The position numbers and the translations under genes were made by a program. From positions 248,001 through 312,000 of the forward strand of contig CAMFLR010000003.1 of the NCBI GenBank assembly GCA_945957605.1: a stretch of 64,000 nucleotides of DNA, in the 5' to 3' direction. This document shows positions 33,579 through 42,962 of the stretch, in pieces (position 1 is the first letter of the stretch; the number at the start of each line of letters is the position of its first letter). This DNA is from an uncultured Isosphaeraceae bacterium (GTDB lineage Bacteria > Planctomycetota > Planctomycetia > Isosphaerales > Isosphaeraceae). Below the pieces are notes generated by a model. The model was given only the letters and a program-made list of their open reading frames with translations, searched no databases and had not been told where the DNA came from.

Positions 33579-36119
33579 TTAGATCGATGCAGCGATGACC
33601 TGATCCACAGCATGTTCAGCCGCTGTCTGTGCACGCAACAGAGCCGATTGCAAGTAACTCGCGAGCGTCCCCAAGTGCGGCTGCTCGACCATTTGCATGT
33701 GGCCGCAGAACAGGTCGAAAACCTCGACGCCTCCCAGGGCCGATTTTCCCCAGCCGCCCTTCGCGTCGCAGTTGATCGCCAGGCCACCGTGCCGCGCGCG
33801 GAAGAGCGAAAGCGGTCCAGGATACGGCGTCACCTTGTATTGATCAAGCGCCTTCAATGCGGTGGTGATCGACTTGAGCCGATGTTCGGCCGAGTTCCAG
33901 TCGCGTCGACCGGCCACCCAGACGAGCGCAGCCTTGCGCAGAAAGAGCGGTAAATGCTCGTTGCGGCGAATCGCCCACGTCACGCGATCGAAGATATAGC
34001 GACAGCGCTGTTTGAAATCAAGCTGTGCCATCATGAACAATTGACGGCTAATCTTGTCTCGAAGCGTGATCTTCACGTCGGGGCCGGGGTGGTCGAGAAT
34101 CGCAAGAAACGCGACCGTTTCGCCGACCGCCGTCAGTCGCTTGGCCATCTCATAGGCGATCAACCCGCCGAACGAATGGCCCGAAAGGTAGTAGGGGCCA
34201 TCGGGTTGAATTTCGCGGATGGCTCGCAAGTAGACTTCCGCGAGCTCCTCAACCGTTTCCGGTCCATTCGCCCCTTTGCTTCGGGGACTTTGCAAACCGT
34301 AAAGCGGTTGATCGAGACCAAGAACATTTTTGAAATGTGAGAACGTGAGCACGCCGCCACCGCCGCCGTGCACGCAGAAAAACGGTGGGCGTGAGCCTTC
34401 GGCCTGAATCGACACCAGTGAGGCCCAGCAAGGGGCGTCGTCACCGTCGGCGATCAACTGGCTGAATTCGCGAATCGTCGGCGCGTGCAGGAGCGCTGTG
34501 AGTGGCAGCTCGCGGCCGATCTCACGGCCGATTCGTTCGATCAACCGCGCGGCAACGAGCGAATGGCCGCCGACTTCAAAGAAATTGCTCGCCGGACCAA
34601 GAGGCTGGATTTCGAGCACCTGTTCCCAGAGCTCGATCATCCGCCGTTCCAGCTCGTTTCGCGGGCTGTTGGATTGATTTGGAAAACCTTCGGCTGAAGC
34701 GTCGAGTGGCGAAATCGCACTTGTGTCGAAGTCCTGCGCCGGCAATTCGCCAAGCGATTTCTCGGCGTTTTGGAGCAGCCAGATGAGTCGCGTCTGGAAG
34801 CGAGCGACAAAGCGATCGATCGCCCCTTCGCTCCAGAAATCGGTCTTGGCGTCGAAGAATCCGCGATAGGCGTTTTCGTGCGATTCGATGAACAACGCGA
34901 GATCGAAGTTCGACGTTTGGTTGGAAACGTCCTCATAGGTCGATTCGATTTCGGGCAGTTCGAGTTGCAGCGACGTTGTGTTCTGGAGCGAGAACAGGCA
35001 GCGCGCCAGGTTCGTGTGATTGAGGCCGGGCAGCTCGGCGATGTTCGCGAACGGCACGTCTTGATGCGAAAACGCCTGCCTGGTGACGCCTTCGACTTCG
35101 CCTACAAATCTGCGGAACGTTCCGAGGTCGGCAAGGTCGAGCCGAACCGGCAGGAGGTTGTTGAAGTAGCCAAGCACCCCGCGAGTCGCAGCTCGATGGC
35201 GGCCCGAAACAGGGGTGACGATCACAAGGTCGTCTTGCTCGGTATCGGCATGCAGCGAGATGGCGAGGGCGCTCAGAAAGACGACATAGGGCGTCACACC
35301 GGCGTCGCGGGCATAAGTATCAATCGCGGCCGAAAAGCTCGCGTCGAACTGCACGGGCTTGCGGATTCCGTGATAGCTCGGGGCTGTCCGCGGAGTGCGA
35401 TCGGTTGGAAGACGCAGGTCGGGGACGCGAGTTGAGAAGACGTTGCCCCACACCGCCTTTGACGCGGCCATCAACTCATCGTGCGGGCTCGGCTCGAGCC
35501 TGCGCATCGCTTCGGGGTAGGGCAGGCGGTCCGTACGCGTCGACGTTGAGTTGCCATCGATTCGCACGCTGTATTCGCGTGCAAGTTCCTGGACGAACAG
35601 GCCAATCGACCAGCGGTCGGCCATGATGTGGTGCGTTACCACGATGAGAATATGTTCGCGGTCGGATCGTTCGACGAGCGTGAAGTGCCAGAGTGGCGCG
35701 GCGGAAAGATCGAACAACCGGCTGGCGGCTTCCGTCTCGATACGAGCAAGCGCGGCCGGCCATTCTTCGGCGGTGATTGCGCGGGCGTCGATGCGATCGA
35801 CGGCTTGGCCGATGGTTTCGTCGAACTTGTGCCGCGGGCCTTTCGAATCGGCCACGATCGATGCGCGGAAACTTTCGTGACGCGTGGCGACTTCGCGGAT
35901 GGCGGCGACGAGGGCGTCGGCGTGAAGTTGGCCGGTCAACCGATATGCGATCGCGATGTTGTAAACCGGCGAGTCGGAGTCGAGACCGTGGATGCGCCAA
36001 AGTCTGAGTTGGCCGGTCGAGAGGGGGCACTCCGTGTTTTGCTGCGCGCGTTCGCGGAGCAAACGGGCCAGAAGCGCACGCTTGTCGGTCGCTTCGGTGA
36101 TGGGGGGCGAAAGTTCCAT
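33579..36119 (-). CDS. NRPS: condensation domain, carrier domain, thioesterase (no adenylation domain)
   Basis: 846 residues. Condensation domain at about 30-450 with 'HHIMADRWS' (His163-His164, Asp168; the usual Gly after Asp is Arg here), plus 'VTPVSGRHRAATRGVLGYFNN' and 'SHQDVPFANI'. Carrier domain at about 490-555 with 'FFEVGGHSLVAARLIE' (Ser520). Type I thioesterase at about 575-830 with 'GHSFGG' (Ser649), a probable Asp676 and His807. No adenylation domain exists here, nor elsewhere in the cluster, so the acceptor amine or alcohol must be delivered by another enzyme or be a free molecule. The N-terminal 'DKRALLARLLRERAQQ' could be a docking helix. Predicted to condense the acyl chain made by the FAAL/ACP and release it. 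Confidence 0.93.
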   Translation of the reverse strand: MELSPPITEATDKRALLARLLRERAQQNTECPLSTGQLRLWRIHGLDSDSPVYNIAIAYRLTGQLHADALVAAIREVATRHESFRASIVADSKGPRHKFDETIGQAVDRIDARAITAEEWPAALARIETEAASRLFDLSAAPLWHFTLVERSDREHILIVVTHHIMADRWSIGLFVQELAREYSVRIDGNSTSTRTDRLPYPEAMRRLEPSPHDELMAASKAVWGNVFSTRVPDLRLPTDRTPRTAPSYHGIRKPVQFDASFSAAIDTYARDAGVTPYVVFLSALAISLHADTEQDDLVIVTPVSGRHRAATRGVLGYFNNLLPVRLDLADLGTFRRFVGEVEGVTRQAFSHQDVPFANIAELPGLNHTNLARCLFSLQNTTSLQLELPEIESTYEDVSNQTSNFDLALFIESHENAYRGFFDAKTDFWSEGAIDRFVARFQTRLIWLLQNAEKSLGELPAQDFDTSAISPLDASAEGFPNQSNSPRNELERRMIELWEQVLEIQPLGPASNFFEVGGHSLVAARLIERIGREIGRELPLTALLHAPTIREFSQLIADGDDAPCWASLVSIQAEGSRPPFFCVHGGGGGVLTFSHFKNVLGLDQPLYGLQSPRSKGANGPETVEELAEVYLRAIREIQPDGPYYLSGHSFGGLIAYEMAKRLTAVGETVAFLAILDHPGPDVKITLRDKISRQLFMMAQLDFKQRCRYIFDRVTWAIRRNEHLPLFLRKAALVWVAGRRDWNSAEHRLKSITTALKALDQYKVTPYPGPLSLFRARHGGLAINCDAKGGWGKSALGGVEVFDLFCGHMQMVEQPHLGTLASYLQSALLRAQTAAEHAVDQVIAASI

Positions 36120-36190
36120 GGGACGCCAGCTTCCGGTTGAATCATCACGCTTGCAAATCGCCGCAAGCGGTCGGGGGGATTTGCGTTAGT

Positions 36191-36595
36191 TCACTTCGAT
36201 TCGCCGAGGTACTGGCTGAGCAGGCTGTCGACGTCCTGATCGCTAAGCATGTCGAGCTCTGCGAGCAGAGCGGCGGCGTCGCTGGCGGAAGAGTCGGGTC
36301 GGATGGCAGCGGGTGCGGCCGGAGCCTTTGTTTCCGGCGTTTGTGTAATGCGATCGTCGAGATGGGCGGACAGCGTTTCGATGCTGGGGTAATCCCATGC
36401 GAGTGTGGGCGAGAGGCGGACGCCGAGCTTGGTTTCGAGGTCGCCCACCATCGTCATCGCCTGTACGGAGTTCAAACCGAAGTTAAGAAACGTTTGCGCA
36501 GGATCGATGGTCGAGGGCGCGACACCCAGCTCGGTGCCGAGCCATTCGATTAACCATGTTTTCATCGACGCGCTAGGTTGCGGAGAAACATTCAT
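36191..36595 (-). CDS. Free-standing acyl carrier protein
   Basis: A 134-residue protein with an ACP domain at about 10-85: 'WLIEWLGTELGVAPSTID', then the carrier motif 'LNFGLNSVQAMTMVGDLETKLGVRLSPTLAWDYPSIETLSAHLDD', where the Ser in 'LNSVQA' takes the phosphopantetheine arm. An Ala/Pro linker and an acidic C-terminal extension ('LLAELDMLSDQDVDSLLSQYL') follow, which is a usual helical docking tail in PKS/NRPS carrier proteins. It stands between the FAAL/dehydrogenase gene and the condensation-thioesterase gene, as expected for the carrier that receives the fatty acid from the FAAL. Confidence 0.92.
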   Translation of the reverse strand: MNVSPQPSASMKTWLIEWLGTELGVAPSTIDPAQTFLNFGLNSVQAMTMVGDLETKLGVRLSPTLAWDYPSIETLSAHLDDRITQTPETKAPAAPAAIRPDSSASDAAALLAELDMLSDQDVDSLLSQYLGESK

Positions 36596-36630
36596 GTTTA
36601 TCTCGTAAGCGAAATATCGTCCGAAATCAA

Positions 36631-39600
36631 TTATGCCGATAGCTCTGTGGCTATTTTCGCACGCAACAGCGCGGCGAGTTGTTCTCGACGTGAAGGAGTG
36701 CTGGCAGACGGGGCCGTCGGCTGACTGATTTTGGAAACTTGTTCCTCAGGCTGGGCGTTGCCGGGCAAGTTGGGGTTGAGGAAGGGGTTGAAAGCAGCCG
36801 GTTCGGGGTCGCGAACAAGGAACGGGTCGACCCAATCTTCCTCACCAGGCAGCGTTTGCTCGACATCTCCAATATCCGAAGCATACGCCGCAATCGTCTC
36901 GCCAAGAACGTCTTCCGTTGCCATCAGCCGTTCTTCAGGGCGTCCCTTGCGGGCGAGTTGCACAGCGCGAGCGTAGCGTAGCTCAACCCAGAGTAGGGAC
37001 CGTTTGTTTTCGTTGCTGGGATCGTTGCGATACGCCTCGCGAATCGCCGCGAGTAGCACCGCCTCGGACACAACCTGGCCAACAAGCCAGTCGGTCCAAA
37101 GCTGGGTGGTTGTCACATCGACGGCCAGGCTCGGTGCGTTTTTGCAGCGTTCGGCTGCTTCTGTCGCGATCGCCGCGATCGACTTTGCAAGGTCGGCCCC
37201 TTCGGGCGTCCCATTCATGTACGCGTCGATCGTCCTGTTGTGCCGCGCGGCTCGACCAATTTGAATCGTGAGCGGTTCGTTTGGCCCCTCGCCGACGCTC
37301 AAAGCGCGGGCGTCGCGGAAAAGCTGGGGTGCGATGTTGTTTTCCATGTACCCACGACCGCCCAGCAATTGCAAAAGCTGGCCGCTCGCCCAGTTCAGTG
37401 CTTCGGTTGTAAGAACCTTCGCACACATCGGCAGTTCCGGCGGAACAGGGGAATTCTGGTCGTATCGTGCGGCGATTTGATTCGCCAGCGCCTGAAGCGC
37501 GGGGATCAGAGCCGTCAACTCGCTGAGAACCGCGATCGACGACGGATTACTCGCGAGCTTGCCAGAAGAGATTGTACGCCGTTTGGCGTATCTTCCAACA
37601 AGCTGGGCGCACCGTTTCAGTCCGCCGATGCACGCTGCGCTGATGCAAAGCCGCCCGTTTGTGAGCACATTTTCCGCAACCGCCATCCCTTGCCCGAGTT
37701 CGCCCAGCACATGCTCGGGACCAACCTCGACGTTGTCGAAAATCAACGAATTCTGAACGCTCGCGCGAAGGCCCATCGTGAGTGCTTCGGGGCCGACGCG
37801 AAGACCAGGCGTCCCCTGGCGAACGACGAAGCCCGTCATGCCGCCGAGCCGGCCCTTTTCATCAACCAAGCGCACAAACACGCTCACAACGCCTGCCCAC
37901 GAGCCGGAGTTCCAGCGTTTGAACGCACGAATCGTCCAGCCGCCCTTGCCGTTAGGGACCGCCTGGCCGACCATGCCGCCGAGGTTTGAACCTGCGGCCG
38001 GTTCGCTGAGCGCGAATGATCCGAGCTCGCGACCGCTCGCCAGCATCGGCAGCAATTCGTCGCGCAGAGCGGGCTTGGCGTGCTGCTGAATGGGAATCAA
38101 GCCGTTCGAGACGTTCAGGAAAACGATCGCCGCGAGCGTAAGGTCGATGGCCGCGAGTTGTTCGAGCACGCGGAGGGCATCGACATACCGCAGGCCGAGT
38201 CCACCGTGCGAATCGGGCACGCGAATGCCCATCACGCCGCGGTTGCCGAAGTCCATCAAGATATAAGGCGGCACGCACCGGCGTTCATCCATGATGCGTG
38301 AATTAATGCGCTCACTCGCATACTTGCGAAGCCAGGCGATCAGTTCATCGGCCCGCTGGCGGCTCACTTCGGGCGTGGCGTATTCGCCAATGGGGAGCGG
38401 AGCAGGCGCGATCGGCCCTTGCGGCTTCAGCTCAGTCGCACGCGCGATGGGGGCACGCCAAGAGCCGAGAATGCGCGGGCCGGTTTCGTCGAGGAATTCA
38501 CGGCAATTCTGCCGTTGAATCTTGCCGCTCGCCGTCTTGGGAATGCTGCCGCGCGCGAGCAAAATGAACGCGTAAACGTCGAGTTCGTGCGATTCGGCCA
38601 CTGCGCGCCGGACGGTTTGCAGCAGCATCTCGAAATCGAGGCCAGACGCGTGTTCGCGTTCGAGTTCCTGCGCGATGACGAGCCGTTCTTCACCTTCGAC
38701 GACCATCGAAAACGCCGCGCCGTTTTCGGGACGAAGTCCCGGATGTGCGGCCTGCACGGTCCATTCGATATCCTGCGGATGATGGTTCGTGCCGCGGATG
38801 ATGATCAGATCCTTGATTCGCCCGCAGACGTGCAACTCGCCGTCTTTCAGGAAACCAAGGTCGCCGGTACGGAGGAACGGACCTTCGTTTGTGTTGGCGA
38901 TGCGTGCCTGAAAGATCGCCGCCGATTCTTCGGTGCGGTTCCAGTAACCCTGGGCAACGTCGGCACTTTTGACCCAGATCTCGCCAACCTCGTTGCCGCA
39001 TTCGCGCCGGGATTCGGGGTCGACGATCGCCACGCGCGTTTCGCCGAAGACGCGGCCGCAGCCAACGACCAGCCGCGCGTCGTTATTTGATGAGGCATCG
39101 GCGATGTGGTGCTGTTCGAGGGCATCGGCGTCGAGTCGCGAAATGGCGGGCGGCTCATCGACGGGATTCGACGACACGAGCAGCGTCGCCTCGGCGAGTC
39201 CGAACGCGGGGCACATCGCCCTGCGATCGAATCCGTGCGGCTCGAACGTGCGAATGAACGCTTCGGTGACGTTGGGATGAATCGGCTCGGCCGCGTTGCC
39301 CGCGGCTTTCCACGAGCTGAGGTTGAGCCCCACACGCTGTTCGGGCGTGATACGCCGCACGCAATGGTCGTACGCGAAATTCGGCGCCTGGCTGTGCGTG
39401 CCGCGATACTTTTCAATCGCCCGCAGCCAAACAATCGGCCGTTTCACGAACGCAATCGGCGACATGATGTAGCACGGCGTGCCATTGTGAACCGGTTCGA
39501 GCAAGCCTTCAACCAGGCCGTAGTCGTGGAAGTTGGGCATCCACGTGACGGTGACGCTGTTTTCGTCGTAGCGGCAGAAGCGCTGAAGCTGACCAAGATG

Positions 39601-40170
39601 ATGCAGCACGTTGCGATGGCCGATCATCACACCCTTCGGAGTCGACGTCGAACCCGACGTGTACTGCAAATAGGCGAGCGGATCGGCACTGAATCGCGGC
39701 TCGCGCCAGTCATTCGCATCACGAAGATTGATCTCGTCGGTGGTCAGCCAGCGCAGCTTGCGCGACTCGAACAGCGGGTCGTCAGCCGCTTCGATCAAGG
39801 CGCGAATTTTCGCGGTGGTAACGACGAGCGTTGCGTCGGCGTCATCAACAATCGCGCGGAGCCGAGGTCCGGTGCGTTTGAGCCGCGATGCCTCGGGCGG
39901 AGGTGTGGGAATACCGATGACGTCGGCAAACAGGCAGCCGAAAAAGCCGGTGAGAAAATCGAGCCCGGCCGGAAAGAGGAGAAGCGCTCGTTCGCCAGGA
40001 CGACTGATCTCGCGCAACCGCGCCGCGAAGGCACGCGCCTGCGTTTCGAGCGAAGCGTAGTCGAATGATCCAGCTTCGTTCACACCATCTTCGAGATAGG
40101 TAAACGCATGCCGCGCTGGCCACTGCTCGGCCCGGGATCGCAGAAAATCGACGAGGTTATGCTGGGTCAT
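36631..40170 (-). CDS. Fatty acyl-AMP ligase fused to an acyl-CoA dehydrogenase
   Basis: About 1179 residues from the ATG at 40170, which overlaps the P450 stop as ATGA. The N-terminal half (about 1-590) is a fatty acyl-AMP ligase: P-loop 'YTSGSTSTPKG' near 170-180, 'TWMPNFHDYGLVEGLL', 'SPIAFVKRPIVWLRAIEKYRGTHSQAPNFAYDHC', and 'TGDLGFLKDGELHVCGRIKDLIIIRG'. It should activate a fatty acid as adenylate and load the ACP. The second half (about 610-1010) is an acyl-CoA dehydrogenase: 'GSFALSEPAAGSNLGGM', 'LGELGQGMAVAENVLTNGR', 'GGRGYMENNIAPQLFRDARALSVGEG'. It should oxidise the carrier-bound acyl chain to the alpha,beta-enoyl form. The C-terminal 'RREQLAALLRAKIATELSA' could be a docking helix. 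Confidence 0.92.
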   Translation of the reverse strand: MTQHNLVDFLRSRAEQWPARHAFTYLEDGVNEAGSFDYASLETQARAFAARLREISRPGERALLLFPAGLDFLTGFFGCLFADVIGIPTPPPEASRLKRTGPRLRAIVDDADATLVVTTAKIRALIEAADDPLFESRKLRWLTTDEINLRDANDWREPRFSADPLAYLQYTSGSTSTPKGVMIGHRNVLHHLGQLQRFCRYDENSVTVTWMPNFHDYGLVEGLLEPVHNGTPCYIMSPIAFVKRPIVWLRAIEKYRGTHSQAPNFAYDHCVRRITPEQRVGLNLSSWKAAGNAAEPIHPNVTEAFIRTFEPHGFDRRAMCPAFGLAEATLLVSSNPVDEPPAISRLDADALEQHHIADASSNNDARLVVGCGRVFGETRVAIVDPESRRECGNEVGEIWVKSADVAQGYWNRTEESAAIFQARIANTNEGPFLRTGDLGFLKDGELHVCGRIKDLIIIRGTNHHPQDIEWTVQAAHPGLRPENGAAFSMVVEGEERLVIAQELEREHASGLDFEMLLQTVRRAVAESHELDVYAFILLARGSIPKTASGKIQRQNCREFLDETGPRILGSWRAPIARATELKPQGPIAPAPLPIGEYATPEVSRQRADELIAWLRKYASERINSRIMDERRCVPPYILMDFGNRGVMGIRVPDSHGGLGLRYVDALRVLEQLAAIDLTLAAIVFLNVSNGLIPIQQHAKPALRDELLPMLASGRELGSFALSEPAAGSNLGGMVGQAVPNGKGGWTIRAFKRWNSGSWAGVVSVFVRLVDEKGRLGGMTGFVVRQGTPGLRVGPEALTMGLRASVQNSLIFDNVEVGPEHVLGELGQGMAVAENVLTNGRLCISAACIGGLKRCAQLVGRYAKRRTISSGKLASNPSSIAVLSELTALIPALQALANQIAARYDQNSPVPPELPMCAKVLTTEALNWASGQLLQLLGGRGYMENNIAPQLFRDARALSVGEGPNEPLTIQIGRAARHNRTIDAYMNGTPEGADLAKSIAAIATEAAERCKNAPSLAVDVTTTQLWTDWLVGQVVSEAVLLAAIREAYRNDPSNENKRSLLWVELRYARAVQLARKGRPEERLMATEDVLGETIAAYASDIGDVEQTLPGEEDWVDPFLVRDPEPAAFNPFLNPNLPGNAQPEEQVSKISQPTAPSASTPSRREQLAALLRAKIATELSA

Positions 40171-41555
40171 GCGCGTGCCTCGCTTGTTGTGGTCGAGGCG
40201 GCCGGTTGTGGCTCCCGCGCGATGAACTGGTAGCTCTCTGACGGGGCGATCAGCGTGCCGTGCCGTACTGGCTTCACGGGGCCGGTGTGCGCCGGCGTGA
40301 GTCGGCCCGATTCGACGATCCGCGCCAGGACAATCCTCATTTCGACCGGCGCTAGCACTGCGCCGATGCAACTCCTCGCGCCGCCGCCAAATGGGAAGAA
40401 TTCGTGCGATCCATATTCGCGATCGAGAAACCGCTCGGGCATGAATCGGTCGGGCTCGGGGAAGAGATCGGCGCGGCGATGGACAAGGTGAGTGCAGGGC
40501 AGCAGCGTTGTGCCGGCTGCGTACTGCCGCTCCTGGATTTCGGTATCAACCAGCAGCTTGCGGCCCGTGGGCGTCGCGACGACGGGATACATTCGCAACG
40601 TCTCGAGGCAAACAGCGTTGAGGAAAGGCAGATTGGCGGAACTCCGCCCGCCTTCGCCAAGCTCGCGCTGAAGGCGGCCGAGCACGTCGGGGTTGTCGTA
40701 GATCCAGTAGAGAGCCCAGCTCAGAGCGATCGCCGTCGTGTCGACGCCGGCAACGAGCATTGTGAAAATATGATCGGAGATCTCTTCGTGCGACAGCGAG
40801 TTGCCAGCTTCGTCGCGGCCGTGAATGAGAGCGTCGAAGAGGCAAGCGCGTTCGGTTGAACCGGTCGCGCGGCGTGCTTCGGCCTCGGCAGCAATGAACT
40901 CGCGGAGCAGAGGCTTGCGGTGAACGAATCGCGTCCACGCGCTCAATGAACCGAGATCGACGTAAATCTCATTCGCGAAAACGTCGGCGATTTTCTGCGC
41001 TGTCGGGTTGAGCCCTGAACCGAACACGATCCCGAGAATCATCCGCAACGAAAGCAAATGCAGCGACAGCCGCGGCGAGAAGACAACGTCGCGCGGCCAC
41101 GACTCGCAGGTTGCGTCGATGAGCGGCTGAAAATCGTCGAGCTGGCGATCGAACGACCGAGGCTGGAGCGACGGAAGAACGAGACTGCGCATCCGGCGAT
41201 GGCTCGCGCCGTCGGCGAGGAGAATCGACCGCTCGCCCATCACGAACTTGTAATAGTCGTTGTAGGGGCGGCATTCGTACGACGACGTCGGCAGGCCGAA
41301 GATTTGCCGGACGGCGTCGGGATGGCTGAAAAGGACGGTCGTGCCGATCGAGCCGAGTTCGACTGTACAGACATCGCCATAGCGCGCGCCTAACTCTTCC
41401 CAGAACTCGACGGGGCGTTCCATCCACATCCGGGCGACTGCGTTACTCTCCAGTCGAGGCCCGTCGGGCAGGTTCAGTCGATTATTGGGCGCAACAAGCG
41501 GCGTCAAGGCGAGCGTCCTCGGTTCAGTGTGCTTGGTTATGCCACAATTCGGCAA
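40167..41555 (-). CDS. Cytochrome P450
   Basis: 462 residues at most. The heme-binding loop is intact: 'FFPFGGGARSCIGAVLAPVEMRIVLARI'. Also visible: 'LVAGVDTTAIALSWALYWI' (I-helix, Asp-Thr-Thr pair), 'ETLRMYPV' (ExxR) and 'PDRFMPERFLDR' (PERF). No membrane anchor, so a soluble bacterial P450. It is first gene of the lipid-NRPS run, overlapping the FAAL/dehydrogenase start by four bases, so it probably hydroxylates or otherwise oxidises the fatty chain. Redox partners are not nearby. The start is uncertain: TTG at 41555 is used here without a clear ribosome-binding site, and a later start is possible. Confidence 0.9.
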   Translation of the reverse strand: MPNCGITKHTEPRTLALTPLVAPNNRLNLPDGPRLESNAVARMWMERPVEFWEELGARYGDVCTVELGSIGTTVLFSHPDAVRQIFGLPTSSYECRPYNDYYKFVMGERSILLADGASHRRMRSLVLPSLQPRSFDRQLDDFQPLIDATCESWPRDVVFSPRLSLHLLSLRMILGIVFGSGLNPTAQKIADVFANEIYVDLGSLSAWTRFVHRKPLLREFIAAEAEARRATGSTERACLFDALIHGRDEAGNSLSHEEISDHIFTMLVAGVDTTAIALSWALYWIYDNPDVLGRLQRELGEGGRSSANLPFLNAVCLETLRMYPVVATPTGRKLLVDTEIQERQYAAGTTLLPCTHLVHRRADLFPEPDRFMPERFLDREYGSHEFFPFGGGARSCIGAVLAPVEMRIVLARIVESGRLTPAHTGPVKPVRHGTLIAPSESYQFIAREPQPAASTTTSEARA

Positions 41556-42007
41556 AAGAAAGCAATGTCTTGGCGCGGCAAAAGCCGCTCGGTCTTACCG
41601 ATATTCTTCCACCGATCATGAAGGCCAGTGGGTGGCTGGCGTGAAGTTCGCTTCGTGAACCGATTGACGAAAACGTTGGTAGCAGAATCACATACGGAAA
41701 TCGTCAAGGCGTGCAACGATCACCGTTGTGGTCTCGGAGAGACAATTCACGCGCACGCGACGGCCCGGAAGCGAAGCGTGTGTGATTAGACGTTGCGGCG
41801 TCTGAGGGCGGCCAGAGAGGGAGAATTCTGGTCCGCACCTGATTCCAACGATTTCATGAATAGTCGCGCCCGGCGCGGTTTTCAAGCAGGTAGTCGCGCG
41901 TTCTCACACTTAAATGAACGAAAATGACCCATCCGTCGCATTAAGGAAACATTTTCCCTACGTTGCTTGTGTAATTCAACATAATGATGATTATCACCCA
42001 TGCATGA
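41556..42007. other. Intergenic region upstream of the lipid-NRPS cluster
   Basis: 452 bases. The cluster's promoter should lie here because the P450 is the first gene of the run. Frames such as 41688-41885 (minus) have no ribosome-binding site or family look. 41900-42000 is AT-richer than the surroundings. No hairpin of note seen. Confidence 0.4.
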
Positions 42008-42373
42008 TTATAGGACAAGTGAGGCCAGAGCGGTTGGCTCATCATCATAAATAGGGATGACGTGGCTAAGCTTAATAATGTCGGCCCCAAGGCGGACAAA
42101 TGAGTCCATGTCGCAAATGGCCACGCGTCCGCCGGCGTCGGAAACGGCTTTGCCAAACGAAAAAAGCACCGCGAATGCAGTGCTCGACATGTATTTAGTT
42201 GCCGTTGCGTTGATCAGCAGCCGGAACGGCCCGCTTTGAGGTGCGATCGACCGCAGGCCTTCGCCGAGCCGGGTCGCCTGGTCCGGCTCGGTCAGCTCGC
42301 GAGGGATCAGGTCGACGACGGTCACGCCTTCGATGGGGTAGGGGCGGAGGCTGAGGATCGGCTGATCGAGCAT
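42008..42373 (-). CDS. STAS-domain protein (anti-sigma factor antagonist-like)
   Basis: About 121 residues from the ATG at 42373. The frame is open to 42460. Sequence 'VTVVDLIPRELTEPDQATRLGEGLRSI', 'PFRLLINATATKYMSSTAFAVLFSFGKAVSDAGGRVAICDMDSFVRLGADIIKLSHVIPIYDDEPTAL' has the SpoIIAA fold layout, and the Ser in 'YMSSTAF' is at the place phosphorylated in anti-sigma antagonists. No partner kinase or sigma factor is beside it. Confidence 0.8.
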   Translation of the reverse strand: MLDQPILSLRPYPIEGVTVVDLIPRELTEPDQATRLGEGLRSIAPQSGPFRLLINATATKYMSSTAFAVLFSFGKAVSDAGGRVAICDMDSFVRLGADIIKLSHVIPIYDDEPTALASLVL

Positions 42374-42524
42374 GGATCGGATCCCAAAGAAAAGGGCGCG
42401 ACTCTGAATCGTCGATACGCAATCCTCTGCATCTTTAGCGTCTGAGCGAGCGCGACGCAACAGCGTGGTTCACGATCAATTCGCTCGCCCTGCCGATGAT
42501 GCTGATTCTTTCGGCTGGCCGACT

Positions 42525-42926
42525 TCAGGCTGGCTTGTTGGGCTCGTGCACGATCGACGCGGAATTGATGCAATAACGCAGTCCAGTCGGCATTGGACCA
42601 TCATCGAAGACGTGCCCCAGGTGTCCTCCGCAGCGCTTGCAGACAACCTCCTGGCGGATCATGCCGAAACTGGTGTCGCCGTGTTCGGCGATCTTTTCGT
42701 CGTTCACTGGGTTGGTGAAACTCGGCCAACCGCAGCCCGAGTCGAACTTCGCGTTCGCATCGAACAGCACGTCGCCGCATCCTGCGCAGCGATAAATGCC
42801 GGGCGTTTTGGTATCCCAGTACGCGCCGGTGAAGGCACGCTCGGTCCCTTTTTGCCGCAGAATTCGGTACTGCTCGGGGGTGAGCTTGGCACGCCATTCG
42901 GCGTCGGTTTGAGGAAGTTCGTCCAT
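42525..42926 (-). CDS. msrB: Peptide-methionine (R)-S-oxide reductase
   Basis: Reduces methionine-R-sulfoxide in oxidised proteins. 133 residues. '[28 protein letters not shown]', '[10 protein letters not shown]', '[19 protein letters not shown]', and catalytic 'RYCINSASI' match MsrB, including both zinc CxxC pairs (CAGC, CKRC). No signal peptide, so cytoplasmic. It is 36 bases downstream of the ferritin-like gene, probably co-transcribed. Confidence 0.96.
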   Translation of the reverse strand: MDELPQTDAEWRAKLTPEQYRILRQKGTERAFTGAYWDTKTPGIYRCAGCGDVLFDANAKFDSGCGWPSFTNPVNDEKIAEHGDTSFGMIRQEVVCKRCGGHLGHVFDDGPMPTGLRYCINSASIVHEPNKPA

Positions 42927-42962
42927 TGATTGCAGGCTCCGTTAGATGGGCGAAATACCGGC

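Noticed and set aside
41688-41885. A 65-codon minus-strand frame upstream of the P450
   Set aside because: No ribosome-binding site, mixed composition, no family. Taken as intergenic.
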